Origin: Corinectria fuckeliana
Taxonomy: Eukaryota > Ascomycota > Sordariomycetes > Hypocreales > Nectriaceae
Length of the DNA stretch: 64,000 nucleotides
NCBI GenBank assembly: GCA_019137255.1
Contig: WPDH01000378.1
Span: 147,989-211,988 of the forward strand
Reading direction: 5' to 3'
Part shown: piece by piece, positions 12,701 through 23,612 of the stretch
How positions within the stretch are numbered: position 1 is the first letter of the stretch
Layout: each line of letters begins with the position of its first letter
Notes under the pieces: model-generated
Databases searched by the model: none
Told to the model about the DNA's origin: nothing
The model's input: the letters and a program-made list of their open reading frames with translations, nothing else
Made by a program: the position numbers and the translations under genes

Positions 12701-13907
12701 GTATTCTTGCCAACCCTGTTAACAAGCACCTCGTCTATCAACTTAACAACCTCCCAATTATTCTCGCTTAGAAGGCTCTCCTCACGGAGGCACAGGGGCA
12801 TCTCCTCCTTACTTCTACCACTGTTGCGGCGTTCTCTATTGATCTCTATCGTAGCCTTCTCAACCAGATCCTCGAGGAAGGGCCCCAACTTCAGGCCCCA
12901 CCGCATCATATAGAGAGTGGACAACCAGCGGGTCTGGCTATCGCGGACAACGTCCAAAGGTTTTCTCACTCGGATCCTTGGGCTACTAGAGTGTTGAAAG
13001 GACTCTTCCCTTGGGCACGTAGCCTATACGTCAGCTTGTCGGATCGACGGATCCAGTGAACCAGGTTGTGAAGCTTGCCGATGGCACTTTCTTCCGCCAG
13101 ATTTCATGTTGAACAGCATCAAAACCAGGCTACCCATCGACCTTGGCTTCAAAAGCCTCGGGGCTTTGCCCAGACAACAGGGCTTTGACGACTAGCTTAA
13201 GTACGTGGCCGAAGCATCGTGTCCTCCGTTGCGGTATCCATGTTGCCAGCGTTGTCCAGTGTCATATACCCCACCTTGTCAAGAACCTCATAACTCTCCA
13301 GAATCTCTAGGATCTGCGCTGCAACATTTTTCCCAGAGTGCGAAATACTCAGCTCCGGCGAGCCAAGGACCAGCTTCGACGGTGCTCCATTGTCATCGAC
13401 GTAAAAGAGCACTATCCCATAGAGGGCGTGCCGGTTTCTAGACCGCCAGCCGTCGAACGCAATATGGATTTGTTCTTGGACCTTCCTCAGGTAGTCGATT
13501 GTGTACGTCTTGTGTTGCACTTGAAGGTCGACAATTCGCTTCCGAACGGTGTTGTGGGAGATATGGACATTCGTCGCTGCGACCGATGGATTCAGGTATT
13601 CGAATATGCACCGAAGCCGGCAGTGCTCGGGCTGGCGGAAGGAAACATTGGCGTGGACCACCCACTCAAGAAGCAGTCTCTGGAAATGGTTCCTGTCGAA
13701 GCGTTGGATGAGAGCGTTGGCGGTGGCCTGCTCTTTGGCGTCAGAAGTATTAAGATGAAGCATCTCCACAATATTCCTCGAACGAATCTTCTCCTTCAGC
13801 CCTGTCCCGAGTGCATGCTGCCTCTTCCCGGACTCGTCGACCAGCGGCACACTGGATACGTCAAAGTCCAACGTCTGCTGGTGTTTGGCAGATACGTTGG
13901 CGTCCAT
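12670..13907 (-). mobile_element. hAT-family transposase relic
   Basis: The minus strand encodes, from 13907 downward, a hAT transposase with FDGWRSRNRHALYGIVLFYV and GYMTLDNAGNMDT (the DNA-N catalytic region of hAT elements). A deletion and frameshift follow, with CFGHVLKLVVKALLSGQ continuing in another frame near 13190. After further breaks comes DSQTRWLSTLYMMRWGLKL (the hAT TRW motif), followed by LSENNWEVVKLIDEVL at 12670-12969. These are the expected domain order and spacing for hAT transposases. The dimerisation domain at the C-terminus is lost in the adjacent AT block. The element is inactive. Terminal inverted repeats and the 8 bp target duplication were not identified. Confidence 0.8.
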
Positions 13908-14084
13908 TCAAATCCTAGGAAGGAACGGGATGCCTACAGTGTTTTCGCTGAGGTTGTCTAGAAAGGCGCGACGACGGGCGAGGCGCGTTCGGGAACCCCT
14001 GGCACTGGGTACATCGTGGGACAAGAAGTACCGAGACATGGTCGGGCGGACACGTCCAGCAGGGCTACCCTAAACCGTCGACAA

Positions 14085-14420
14085 TTTCAACCGGTGATCA
14101 ACGTTGAAGGCATCGAAGTGGAATTGAGACTATCAATTTGGAAGCAAGATTGAATTGATGGAATTGACGCATCTGACTTTCACTTCCACAATGTTGAGAC
14201 ATTGAGTCGAAAGCGGAATTGATGACATCTTGCTGAAAGAAGGAATCAAACATAAAGGAAACTCGGAAGGCAGGGGTCAAATTGTACATCAGATCGTATT
14301 AGCCAAGTAGTGATCAGACTGAGGGCCGCCCAATTGAATTCATGCGTATAAAGGGAACATCACCTAGCTAGACGCTATAAACACAGTCCTCCGGCCGATC
14401 GCGAATTGAACTGCCCGCCT
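14085..14420. other. AATTGA-rich segment beside the hAT relic
   Basis: The hexamer AATTGA or its immediate variants recurs several times (GGAATTGAG, TTGAATTGATGGAATTGAC, GGAATTGATG, CAATTGAATT, GCGAATTGAAC). The segment lies just upstream of the transposase start on the minus strand, where hAT elements carry subterminal repeats bound by the transposase. That role is inference. Confidence 0.3.
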
Positions 14421-14459
14421 CAGCACGCTAGGACCGCCGGTTCTGGAGAGGAATGGATG

Positions 14460-14990
14460 CTAGGGACCGTCAGTTTCATCATGCCCACTCTTTACTATAC
14501 TCACGTCTGTATGCGGAAGCCTTCCGCCCTCGAGGGAGCCCACTGCGTCCGGAGGTGGGGAGGAACAGCTCTGGAGCAGGCTTGCCATGACCTCTTGGAG
14601 GTACGCGACTAGATTCGCCTCGTTGGCGTCTCTGAATAGACTTTCCACGCAACACTCCCGATTCCAATCCATGACTCGATAGGGTCAGCAATTGGCAATG
14701 ACAAGAAAACAAGGAAATTTTCCCACCTCTCTTGACCACACCGTGCATATTTACTGGGATAATGTCAATCCCGAACATTACGGAGGCCTCTTTAAGACGG
14801 CGGAGACCGAAAACGATCTTGATAGAGTTAGACACACTCTCGCAAAAGAAAGCTGCCGCCACACTTGTTTCGTGATACAGGATACTTCGGTCGCCGATAA
14901 TGGCAGCAAGTCGAATATGTTAAGGGGCAGATGTTCGTAGACGATGATTATCTCATCGCCACTATGATAGAATGAGATAGGTAATGCAGG
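14460..14990 (-). pseudogene. Possible decayed gene, family unknown
   Basis: A minus-strand frame reads through DLAAIIGDRSILYHETSVAA and FFCESVSNSIKIVFGLRRLK, then an intron-like GTGAGT...TAG segment near 14460-14510 follows a second frame (MDWNRECCVESLF). The coherent helical text suggests real former coding sequence rather than chance, but I recognise no domain and the frames are not connected. Confidence in any product is low. Confidence 0.25.
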
Positions 14991-15279
14991 AAATCTTATG
15001 AGCGTCTGATAGCGACGTCAATGGCAGCCGATTGATTGCGACAAGTTGGCGGTCCATTTTCGTTCGGTGTTGGCCTATCTATGCCGTATCGGATGCTCGG
15101 AATGGGCTGGAGAAGTGATAGTCCAGCTCAGGACGTCTATCCAGATAACAAGAGACAGGCGCATGGCGCCAGACAATCTGGTTTCCACGGCAAAACGACT
15201 TCTTTCGTTGAAGATGTGCCCATACTCTCACAGCCGGTTCTCATACACCAAACTTGGGGGTGGGTGCTATTAAGGCTAT

Positions 15280-15460
15280 TTGTATCACCACAGCACGCAC
15301 GCCCTCTGAGTTTTATCGATTGCAAACATCACAACAGCCGAGGCAGCCATCAAATCATCCGAATCGTCCGATCCAAACCGGCTTACATGAAATAACCCGG
15401 TAAGGTTCTAAAGCGCTTGGATTAAATACCCCGACAGGTTCAATTCGTAATCGCCCCTAA
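15280..15460 (+). repeat. Dispersed repeat, copy C
   Basis: This segment shares an ordered series of blocks with segments at 19195-19410 and 38153-38375: GTTTTAT near the left, a GCCGAGG/GCTGAGG block, AAATAACCCG, TTCTAAAGCG, GATTAAATA, and TCGCC on the right. The three copies are diverged but collinear and in the same orientation. No coding frame is present. Unlike the other two copies, I found no acyltransferase sequence to its left. Confidence 0.6.
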
Positions 15461-17548
15461 CAACAATTCATAAGTGAACTCACGGTAGAGCTCATTAAAA
15501 ACGGCCTACAAAGTGATAACGCAATGTTGGAAACAGGGCGTAGGTTCATAAATCCAGGGGTAGAGTTCAATTAGGTTCCCGTCCAAAAGAAATACATAAT
15601 ATAGGTAATCGTTAATAAGTAAGTCGTTAACGACATTGCCTGATTATGAACATAACTATCAGCCAGGAATTGCGGTCGTGCGATTAAGTTGAAGTTTCCA
15701 ACAGCCCGAAGTCGTAGTGGCGTACTAGACGTTAGTAAAGAGACGATCTTCAGAATCTATCCCCGTAGTGCAAGCGCGCTCGCCGTTCAGTTTCTGGTAC
15801 CGGGAGAATAGATTAGGACTAAGGGGATGTAATGTTATGTAAGACCAAGACCAAGCGGCCTTTAATGATGTTTCAAGTTAACCTTATTATATACGTTTGA
15901 TATACTCATTACTTTGTAGATGATCTCTGTAGCTGTCCTCCTGGCTGGGGGATTACTGAGTGACCAACCCCTGTGTCACTGCGCTAATTATATAAGAACT
16001 CAATCCTTCAGCCAACGCACCTACATACAGCCGTCTCTAGACGCCTGATATTTCCGGAACAGAGACAATGATATGAGCGTCAAGACATCTACCGATATCA
16101 AGAACATCCGATGTGAAAATAGCTGTGACTGGAGTAGTATAGATTACGCTTGTAGCTGCGGCGAGTGGGCTTTCTATACGAACGAACAGCAGTCCTATCT
16201 TTAGATTGTGAAATGAGGGGCTCAGCTAACCTGTGTTTCCATATCAAAAGATTTTGATGAGAGGCCAAACGGGTAGTCACGCGACTGGGCTTGTCCAATA
16301 TTTTATGCTCTCAAGCTGGCGTTTCCGGTATTTCGCGAAAATGCGGGAAATCTTTTGAGTAATACTACCACATAACACCATCACGCCTACACCGACACGT
16401 TCAATGTCACTGGTGCAGTAGTTGATACAGATGTCAAGGAACCTTGAGCTTCTAGACCTGTCCGGATAATTAGTACGCGTTAGATAACTAAAGAAGGGAA
16501 TCACAGCACGTAGCCCAATCACTACATGATAGTGAGGGCTGTTGACAGTAGTAGAACCCCAAAAGGTCCTGTCTCAGTAGCCAGCATGTGATGGCGACGA
16601 CCCCTCCCAGCAGTCTTACCAAAGCCGCCTGATAGAATTCCTCATTCTCCAAGTCCATACGCGGCTAGAAAGACCGCCAAATAGTCTGTGTTGCCATCGG
16701 CATGCAATGAGGTATGGAACTTGGAGTGTAATAAGTGGAACTAGGCCAACTAGATCCGCAGCTCGACGATGCTAATTAGTGTATCCTCCGAGGGTCCCTT
16801 TTGCCCTGCGGGTAACAAGGTTTGAACTTGTATGTAAAGCTAACAGGCTATGCACCCCTGGGGTATCTCCCCGGGAAATTCTCCCGAGGAGCTCCCCTTG
16901 GTCTAGCTTTGCTGGTAATCTATGTGCTCTCAAAAAAGTATGCGGACCTTTCATCTAATGTCGGCATGCTACAAGCATTCTCGACCCCGCCACTAGGAGG
17001 CGCATGGCGGAAACACCACACATCGGGATGTTGTTGGCACTCAGAGCGTTATCTCCCGAGCGCATTCTCGGTCGGGTACATTAGATGGCTAAGAGTGGGA
17101 GGTCGAGGTTTCTCGGCAAGTACTGTGTGGGCGGGATATGCCTTGTTGGTGAGAGAGGAGAAAACAAAAAGGGGGTGCGTCGTGATGTCGATATGTTAGC
17201 TGACGTGAAAACAGAAAAGTGGGCGATCTGTTGGTTGATACCGAAAAAAGGGGGGTGGTTCTGTTAGTCGAAGTCAGTTCTAGCCGCAGAATTCTAGGCG
17301 CAATATACTGTGTGTCTCTATAAGACTCTCGCACCTCTCCCCATAATGTGCAGTGGCTGCAGATAAAAAGCCAAGGGAGCCATGCAGCTGCCTCGATATT
17401 TCCTCCTCCTACTCATATTTTCACATCGCCTAGGGCATTAAGCTTAGGGCAATTTCAGATATCGTAGGGAAAGCCTGCTGTTGCCGTTGCCAGAAGGCGA
17501 TCAGGTCTTGTATAGGCTCAAGATGCCTTCCCAACCGCGACTTCAACT
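15461..17548. other. Gene-poor region
   Basis: About 2 kb with only short frames (for example 16822-17199 on the plus strand), none with a recognisable domain, conserved motif or plausible splice structure. I see no repeat or RNA gene in it. Confidence 0.4.
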
Positions 17549-18420
17549 TTAATACAGCAGGTCCAGCTCCGTGGCCGGGATTCTCATCGAAATCCTTGGG
17601 TAGAAGGTCCGCAAGTAGTCTTCCCGCTGGCTAGGCTCATTAGGCGCGTTGTGGTGTGTGACAGGGTCCTTGATGGCCCAACCGCTGTAGTAGAAGTCTT
17701 TAATGCTGCTGAGGATGTAATCTGACTTCGTAGGCATAGTACGATTGACGAAGCGGGAGCCCAGAGCCAGATTAAGGATAACAGCTGCACAATAGATAGT
17801 GGTTTGGCTGAGCAATTCCCTGTAATGCTAGAGCTGATTAAGGGCTAGCTGGCAGCCAACGCGTAGGTATTCTCTTGCATTACTACTACGGTTATACTTA
17901 GCAGCAACTGCGAAGGAAGCAGTCTGACTCTGACTCCTTGGCTGTAAGTGCCACTCGAGCTCACAGTCGTCATAGCGGCGTGGCTGAACTATAGGGCCGG
18001 CCGGCCGACGGGCCTCTGCAGAGTTATCAGGCGAAAGGGACTTTGCATTATCTACCTAATATAGCTGGGAGACCGGGAATGGAGGCGGATAGTCTCCTCT
18101 CGGAAGAGGCGAAGAAGATCAACGATCTCCTGCAGCACCTTCCAATCTTCTAAGGTCAGTTGCTTCTCCGCTAGCAGGCGCCAGGCTCTCTTCTCTATCA
18201 AATTGGCCCATATCCATAGCTGCAGCGGCCCCTGAAGGCGAAAGGCCCGTTCAATCATATAGAAAGTCGAATTCCAACGTGTAGCATTATTTGTACATAG
18301 CTGTAGGTTGTGGTGTGCAAGGAAGAGGGGATACTCTTTATCAGCCGAAGAGATAATGCCAGAAACCTTTATACATCAGACCGGCTAATATCCAGGCTGA
18401 ACAAGGGGCTTGGTGTCGGG
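17549..18420 (-). mobile_element. Second hAT transposase relic (C-terminal half)
   Basis: Reading the minus strand from about 18420 gives SADKEYPLFLAHHNL, then LCTNNATRWNSTFYMIERAF, the diagnostic TRWNSTxxM motif of hAT transposases. LLAEKQLTLEDWKVLQEIVD and a helix before a stop at 18052 follow. After further disruption the frame at 17815-17549 reads LLSQTTIYCAAVILNLAL, which corresponds to the xxYxAAxxLNP region in the same proteins. Its sequence differs from the hAT relic at 12.7-13.9 kb, so these are two separate insertions. Several stops make it non-functional, and the N-terminal half is absent. Confidence 0.75.
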
Positions 18421-18789
18421 AGATTGTCTGGCGGTCGCAGGTGGCGCACGGGCTATCCTCCTAGATAGGATTTCCCAGGATATGCGCGGTGATTAGGGTT
18501 GATGATGTTAATAATGATAATTAATTTTCGTCCTGAGGCCTCTCGAGAGAAAGCCACACAATCTCCTACTGGAGAAAAAGGACGTGCTAAGGCTAGCTAT
18601 TAGAATACAGAAGAAGGTTACCCAATCCAAGATGCAGCTCTTCGGCTTTCCTAGGCCCGGCCTTTTTATCCCTTTCTTCTCCTTATAGCTATCTTGCATT
18701 GCGAGGTTAAGGTCGTGAAGCCTGCGTGCCGTCAGCGGCCCTGCCGGGCAGGACCTAGGCTGCTGTAGCAGCCAGAAGAGAAGTCAGTA

Positions 18790-18990
18790 TCTAGGCAGCT
18801 GTTACAGTAGGCGCGGCCTCACGCCTTCGCCATACGCTGGAGAAAAGAGTTTGCAGTGAAAAGATGGCGCAATATGGGTTACCTAGAATAGAGGCAAAGT
18901 CGCAAAGTCGCTGAATAGAAGTTGGCCGGTCGTCGCAGGACATAGATTGCTTGGCAGTCGAAGATGCTACACGGGCCATCATTAACCGCA
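18790..18990 (-). pseudogene. Degraded N-terminal fragment of an acyltransferase-3 gene
   Basis: The minus-strand frame reads VASSTAKQSMSCDDRPTSIQ and RLCDFASILG. This aligns with AASVAKQVLLYDRQLTSIQ and GLRGIASTIVW at the start of the intact acyltransferase at 36465-37838. The DNA on both sides is also related: CAGTAGGCGCGGCCTCACGC here versus CAGTAGGCGTGGCCTCATTC there. A frameshift breaks the frame after about 50 codons and homology stops near 18790. This is a decayed paralogous copy, not a functional gene. Confidence 0.65.
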
Positions 18991-19194
18991 GAAGGATGCT
19001 AACAGCCTATTGATTCCCAACGTCAACTGAGATGATCAGGCTCAAACACTTGAGTGAGCATTAATTGTATAATGTATGACCGCTGCTGGTTTAAAGACGA
19101 AGAGTAGGCTGGATAGCTTTAGTTAGCACAACAAACTAGGAGGAAGTATCTCCAAAAGATGGGTTTTTTCCTTCGAGCTGTTACCTGAAGAATG

Positions 19195-19410
19195 GATCTC
19201 ACAACTGTCCCGCTCTGGGTTTTATTGACTGTGAATGCTACAACTGCTGAGGTTAACATTAAAACACCTGAATGTCCGACCCTAAACCCCTTATTTCAAA
19301 TCACCCGACTGTTTCTAAAGCGCCCAGATCAAATAACCCGAAGACTTAGATCCTTAGTCGCCTGTTCATCTTAGCCTACATCAGGGTTGCGAAAACATAG
19401 AGCCTTAGAT
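19195..19410 (+). repeat. Dispersed repeat, copy A
   Basis: Starts ATCTCACAACTGTCCCG, identical over these 17 bases to copy B (38156). It is followed by GGTTTTATT, GCTGAGG, a CCCGACTG block, AGATCAAATAACCCGAAG and a CTACATCAGGGTTGC end (CTACATCAGTGTTGC in copy B). It lies about 200 bp upstream of the decayed acyltransferase start, as copy B lies about 315 bp upstream of the intact one. It could be part of a duplicated promoter region or an old non-coding transposon. Confidence 0.7.
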
Positions 19411-19691
19411 AGAAGACATATAGTTGTCGCTATATTTAGTGAGGAGTATAGCGATTAGTTTTAATTGATTAAATAGCCTGTTGTGTTTTTCTAGTAATTT
19501 TTATCTTAGAGGTTAAGATATTAGTTACGCTCGCTTGTTTGTCCCGCTCGCTTATTATGTACATTAGTCATTATACAGTGGATCTATAACCCAGAAAGTA
19601 GTTATAATCTATAAAATCCTGATCCTGATGAGCCTTTGCTTTCAAGCTTCTTGGTTTTCCTAAATGCCTCAAGCCATTCCACTACATTGCA

Positions 19692-21146
19692 TTATAAACC
19701 TATACAGCTTTGCTTTATACTCATTCTATACTCATCTGATGTGCTCTGGCAAAGATAGTGATCTTTGACTAAATCTCTTGCTTTAATATCCAACCACCCC
19801 GGCGCTGAGTCATTAATTCCAAAGCTCAACCAGATCTCATCGTCCAAAAAGCCGTGACTCCTATTGTAAGGAATACCAGTGTGGTTTAGAAAATACACCA
19901 TACTTCCAGTCCATATATACCTGCCGTCCGCCTCGCCATGATATATAAGCTTCTTGCTCACACTCATCATTTGGTAGGGCGACGTGGCAGCATAGACGAC
20001 TATGCGGCGGTCATACCAGGTATAGGGATAGCTCGGGTTATCGTAGCGGCGGTGCACCATGCCCAGCATTACTGTATTACCGTCGTGAGGCTCACATTTC
20101 CCACGATCGCAGAGCGTCAAGATGAGCATCGGTGTCGATTGGTGTACGTTCTGATCCGCCATCATGATATCATGCACGCATGTCTTCTCTGAGCTGTGCC
20201 AGGTCTCCTTAGACTCAACCCAGGGGGGGTATGGTGCCTCGACCGCCGACTCTGATTCCACACTAATGTCCTCCACTAGCTCACTGCTAGTTGTCCACCG
20301 GAACACTCGGCCGGGATCTACTATAAAAGAGAGCTCATCATCGTCTTTGCTAAAAGGTGACTGGAAAGGCGCCCAGTTCTTATCGCGCTGATACCGAGGG
20401 TCTGCCTCATGCTCTGCTGGGGCCTGGCGACGTAATCCTGTCGGCTGCTCGAATTGAATGGGTGGCATCTGCCGCGTCTGGTCGCCTATCGCTTTTGCCA
20501 GCTCCGGCACAGAAGCACGCGCGTCTATCAAGAACATGCCTTGACAAAGGTTTTCGTCATTTACCTGCAGGGTAAATATGAGCAGAGGCGCACCCTTACG
20601 TGTCCAGAATAGCTTCATATCCTCAGGTCCGATGTACCTGTCAATGGAGGGGTCGTTTTTGCAGTGATGCTCTGGCCCGACAGAGCCTTGGGTCAGCAGC
20701 TTGAACCATTTGCCCGCCATGAGCACAGGCCGCTGAGCTTTGTTGTAAGTGAGGTTGGCGAACATCGCAACTTGGCGTGAGAGTTCGTATTTGATGCCGT
20801 TGATTTCCTTGTCGACATGAGGGGTTCTTGCTATCACCAGGAAGTCGTGCCTGCTTCCACGTGGCAGCTCGAGAAGCGTTGGGTTCATGATTTCGAGCCC
20901 CGTCTTCTCGACATTGATTGCATTGTAGAAGCCCATAGTATCTCGTATACTCGTGAGAATTTGGTAATCATCGCTCTTGCCTATAGCATTATTGTTGGAA
21001 TGAATAGAGACATGTTTGACGGTTAAAGGGTGATCCAATACGTCAATAAGGTTACCAGTGATACTAGTTGGAGAGGCGACAAAGATGAGAAAGATGGTAG
21101 TAGTAATCGCAGCCACGGCTACTAAGCGCCTTCGACGGGGGTTCAT
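19692..21146 (-). CDS. Putative GT91-type beta-1,2-mannosyltransferase
   Basis: A single-exon type II membrane protein of 484 aa from the ATG at 21146 (the frame extends 9 codons upstream to a TTG). A short basic N-terminus (MNPRRRR) is followed by a membrane anchor at about residues 8-26, giving a Golgi-lumen topology. The body contains SRHDFLVIARTPHVDKEING, RQVAMFANLTYN, then IGPEDMKLFWT, LCQGMFLIDARA, ENWAP-like KNWAPFQSPFS, and a conserved C-terminal block YHGEADGRYIWTGSMVYF and PYNRSHGFLDDEIWLSFGI. From memory of the family this matches fungal proteins annotated as Candida-type beta-mannosyltransferases (BMT, GT91), which add beta-1,2-mannose to cell-surface glycans. The length fits. Its neighbour GT4 lies in the same orientation beyond an AT island. 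The family call is recognition rather than computed. Confidence 0.6.
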   Translation of the reverse strand: MNPRRRRLVAVAAITTTIFLIFVASPTSITGNLIDVLDHPLTVKHVSIHSNNNAIGKSDDYQILTSIRDTMGFYNAINVEKTGLEIMNPTLLELPRGSRHDFLVIARTPHVDKEINGIKYELSRQVAMFANLTYNKAQRPVLMAGKWFKLLTQGSVGPEHHCKNDPSIDRYIGPEDMKLFWTRKGAPLLIFTLQVNDENLCQGMFLIDARASVPELAKAIGDQTRQMPPIQFEQPTGLRRQAPAEHEADPRYQRDKNWAPFQSPFSKDDDELSFIVDPGRVFRWTTSSELVEDISVESESAVEAPYPPWVESKETWHSSEKTCVHDIMMADQNVHQSTPMLILTLCDRGKCEPHDGNTVMLGMVHRRYDNPSYPYTWYDRRIVVYAATSPYQMMSVSKKLIYHGEADGRYIWTGSMVYFLNHTGIPYNRSHGFLDDEIWLSFGINDSAPGWLDIKARDLVKDHYLCQSTSDEYRMSIKQSCIGL

Positions 21147-21379
21147 AGTGCTGGTAGGTATAACCTTTATCAATCAAGGAGGACAATGATCAACTGACAA
21201 CCTAACCGGGTCGGAAGTTAAAGATTTAATACGTACAAGTTTGCAAACCACCAAGTAAAATTATTTCCCCTTAAGATTATATAACAGTATTTTTGTTAGC
21301 CTGATATAACACTCGGGTGATTATTTTATGTCTTTAAGAGGGCTATCCTCAGTGGGCACAATTACCTAAGGTATAAACA

Positions 21380-21935
21380 GAGGGTAGCTATTAAAGAGCT
21401 CTAAGTGTTTACAATTAGATTATTAATAGTATTAACTAATAGATATAGTGAGTTTTATTAGTTAATTAATAAGAATTTAAATAATAAAGCTCTTTAAGTA
21501 TTTATTATAAGATATTTTTAAAAAGATTAAATCTTATATAGATTTATAATACTAAAAGTTTCTTTTTTAAAAATAAATTTATTTTAAGTCTCTTAATATA
21601 ATAAAACCTACATAAAAAAGGCATATAATATAATATAAGTTATATATAGCTTAAGAATTAAGAACTTAATTTAATTTAAGCTAAGTAAAGAAATAATAAT
21701 AAATACTGTATTATTTAACACAGTCTATAATTTATTATTTAGTAAAAATAAGATATAAACTTTAAGGATTATAGTCTGAAATTTGACTATATAAATAATA
21801 AAAAGCTAATTTAAATTAACTCTATTAAGAGCTAATAAACAGTCTCTTATCACACTTTATTATTATACTAGCACCTCACTGTAAGATAATTCTTTAGTTT
21901 TACAAAATCTATTTTCCTTTTCTTATCTACAGCTA
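21380..21935. repeat. AT-rich RIP island between two glycosyltransferase genes
   Basis: About 550 bp of AT-rich, CA/TG-poor sequence between the GT91-like gene (whose 5' flank it forms) and the 3' end of the GT4 gene. It ends within a few bases of the GT4 stop codon. Neither gene body shows the same mutation pattern, so mutation stopped at the edge of an inserted repeat. Confidence 0.7.
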
Positions 21936-21938
21936 CAG

Positions 21939-23210
21939 TTAACCTAGCCGGCTGACAACATGACCCCTTGACATTTCTGCCCATGCATGTAGTAAATCCT
22001 TGCGAAATCCTTCAAACGACGTCCGCTTACGGACATAAGTTCTAATGATTGCAGAATATTTTCGAATCCCGTGCTTATAAGCATCTTCGACACTGGTGGC
22101 AATGCTTTCCGCGTCTGAACCAACACGGCAGCTTGGGGGAAGAAAAGCGAGAGCCTCTATATTAGGTGTCTCAATTATGAATGTAGTCACGCCACATGCT
22201 GCAGCTTCGAGTGGGGTTATACCCAATGTTTCATATCTCGAAGGACATATAAAGATGCCCTTCAATCGAACCAAGGCGAATAAAGTATACAGATGGTCTT
22301 TAGGGAAGCGTGGGAGGATGAGAAAGTTGTTTCGTTTGTCCGCTGGCACAGAAGCCAACAATGCTTGGCGACGAGTGGAATCGCTTTCAGGGTCCCCAAT
22401 CACCAGAAGCCTGGCAGGTCGACCTCGGGCATTGAGGGCAAGGCATGTTTCAACCAGAAGATCGACATTCTTGAAATAGTCAAGCCGTGCAACTGCTGTG
22501 AAGAGAAGGATTTGCGAGCTTTCAACGAATTCATTTATTTGTTGAGATAGAACCACGCGTTCTCGGCACCTCGGCACCCCAACTGGTGGTCGTAATGCTT
22601 GGAATCGTGAGGAGTCTAGCCCTTCATGTTCGAGTATTTGTTGCTGAAGTCTCGAGTGGGCTAGAACTGTTCCACGCTTATCCATAAGGAGGCGCCGATG
22701 GCCTTCTCTCTGTTGACGAAAGAGGACCGCGACCTTTTCAGGGTCACCACCGAATGCGAGTTGAGCAGCTTCCAACGAAAATTGCCCGACAAAATGCGAG
22801 ACGAGAGGACCATGATGGGTAACACAGAACTTAGAGTTCGCGGGATGGTATGGAAGGAGGGTGTCGGTCTGGTAGTATATGATCGGAGCAGACATATAAC
22901 TCGTGTGTGTCAAGCTCAAATCGAAGGCTCCCTTCAATGCTGAGGCGATCATTTGGTGGCTCATCCGGAAGTGAAAGTGAACTGTAACCACTGGAATACC
23001 ATTCCAGCGGCCTTCAGTGTGGTAGAATGCCGTGATCAAAGCTTCATCTCGGGAGTAAAGAACGATGCCGGAGAGAATGTTGGCTTCGGAAAGAACTTTT
23101 AATACAGAAAATGTGAAAGAACTTGAGCCGACTTGTGCTGCGCTGCGCTCGACTGCCGGAAAATATTTCTGATTAAGCACCACAATGCCTGAGGCCAAAG
23201 TTGACTCCAT
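21939..23210 (-). CDS. GT4-family glycosyltransferase (GT-B fold)
   Basis: A 423 aa cytosolic-type protein without signal peptide or membrane segment, starting at the ATG at 23210. The C-terminal domain has the hallmarks of glycosyl transferases group 1. These are AVARLDYFKNVDLLVE (donor-phosphate binding Arg/Lys near residues 242-247), LLVIGDPE, and the E-x7-E motif CPSRYETLGITPLEAAACG with E327 and E335, which binds the nucleotide sugar. The N-terminal acceptor domain contains THHGPLVSHFVG near residue 131. Such retaining enzymes use GDP- or UDP-sugars. The specific sugar cannot be read from sequence. A GT4 (Gtb3) is part of the galactosaminogalactan cluster of Aspergillus fumigatus, but this protein sits with a different gene set. 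The frame is intact. Confidence 0.85.
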   Translation of the reverse strand: MESTLASGIVVLNQKYFPAVERSAAQVGSSSFTFSVLKVLSEANILSGIVLYSRDEALITAFYHTEGRWNGIPVVTVHFHFRMSHQMIASALKGAFDLSLTHTSYMSAPIIYYQTDTLLPYHPANSKFCVTHHGPLVSHFVGQFSLEAAQLAFGGDPEKVAVLFRQQREGHRRLLMDKRGTVLAHSRLQQQILEHEGLDSSRFQALRPPVGVPRCRERVVLSQQINEFVESSQILLFTAVARLDYFKNVDLLVETCLALNARGRPARLLVIGDPESDSTRRQALLASVPADKRNNFLILPRFPKDHLYTLFALVRLKGIFICPSRYETLGITPLEAAACGVTTFIIETPNIEALAFLPPSCRVGSDAESIATSVEDAYKHGIRKYSAIIRTYVRKRTSFEGFRKDLLHAWAEMSRGHVVSRLG

Positions 23211-23612
23211 CAGTATAATTGGCTGCTGCTCTGGTGGACGCTGAATCGGATGCGCTTAACTAAACACTAGGTTCATTATAGTGAGGCGGTCTTAGTGTGC
23301 TAGATATATGATTTCCGTACGTACTTTCTGCTGAAAATAACCCGACGCCTGCCGTTAGCCCCTGAGTAATGTCCCGACCAACTATATCCTAGCTAGTCTT
23401 CTATGCGTCTTTCGAACACTAACATCTATTCCCCCGATTTTTCTAGAAACACATTTATTAAGATTATACTGTGGAAGAAGGACACTTATTCTCTATAGTA
23501 ATATGGTGAGTTTCTTCCGATTTCGTAAACAATATACGAACGTCAGTGCAGTCTATAATCGCAGCACAAAACGCCCGCGGAAAGACTATAGTATTTTACG
23601 TCTGTGAAGCTC

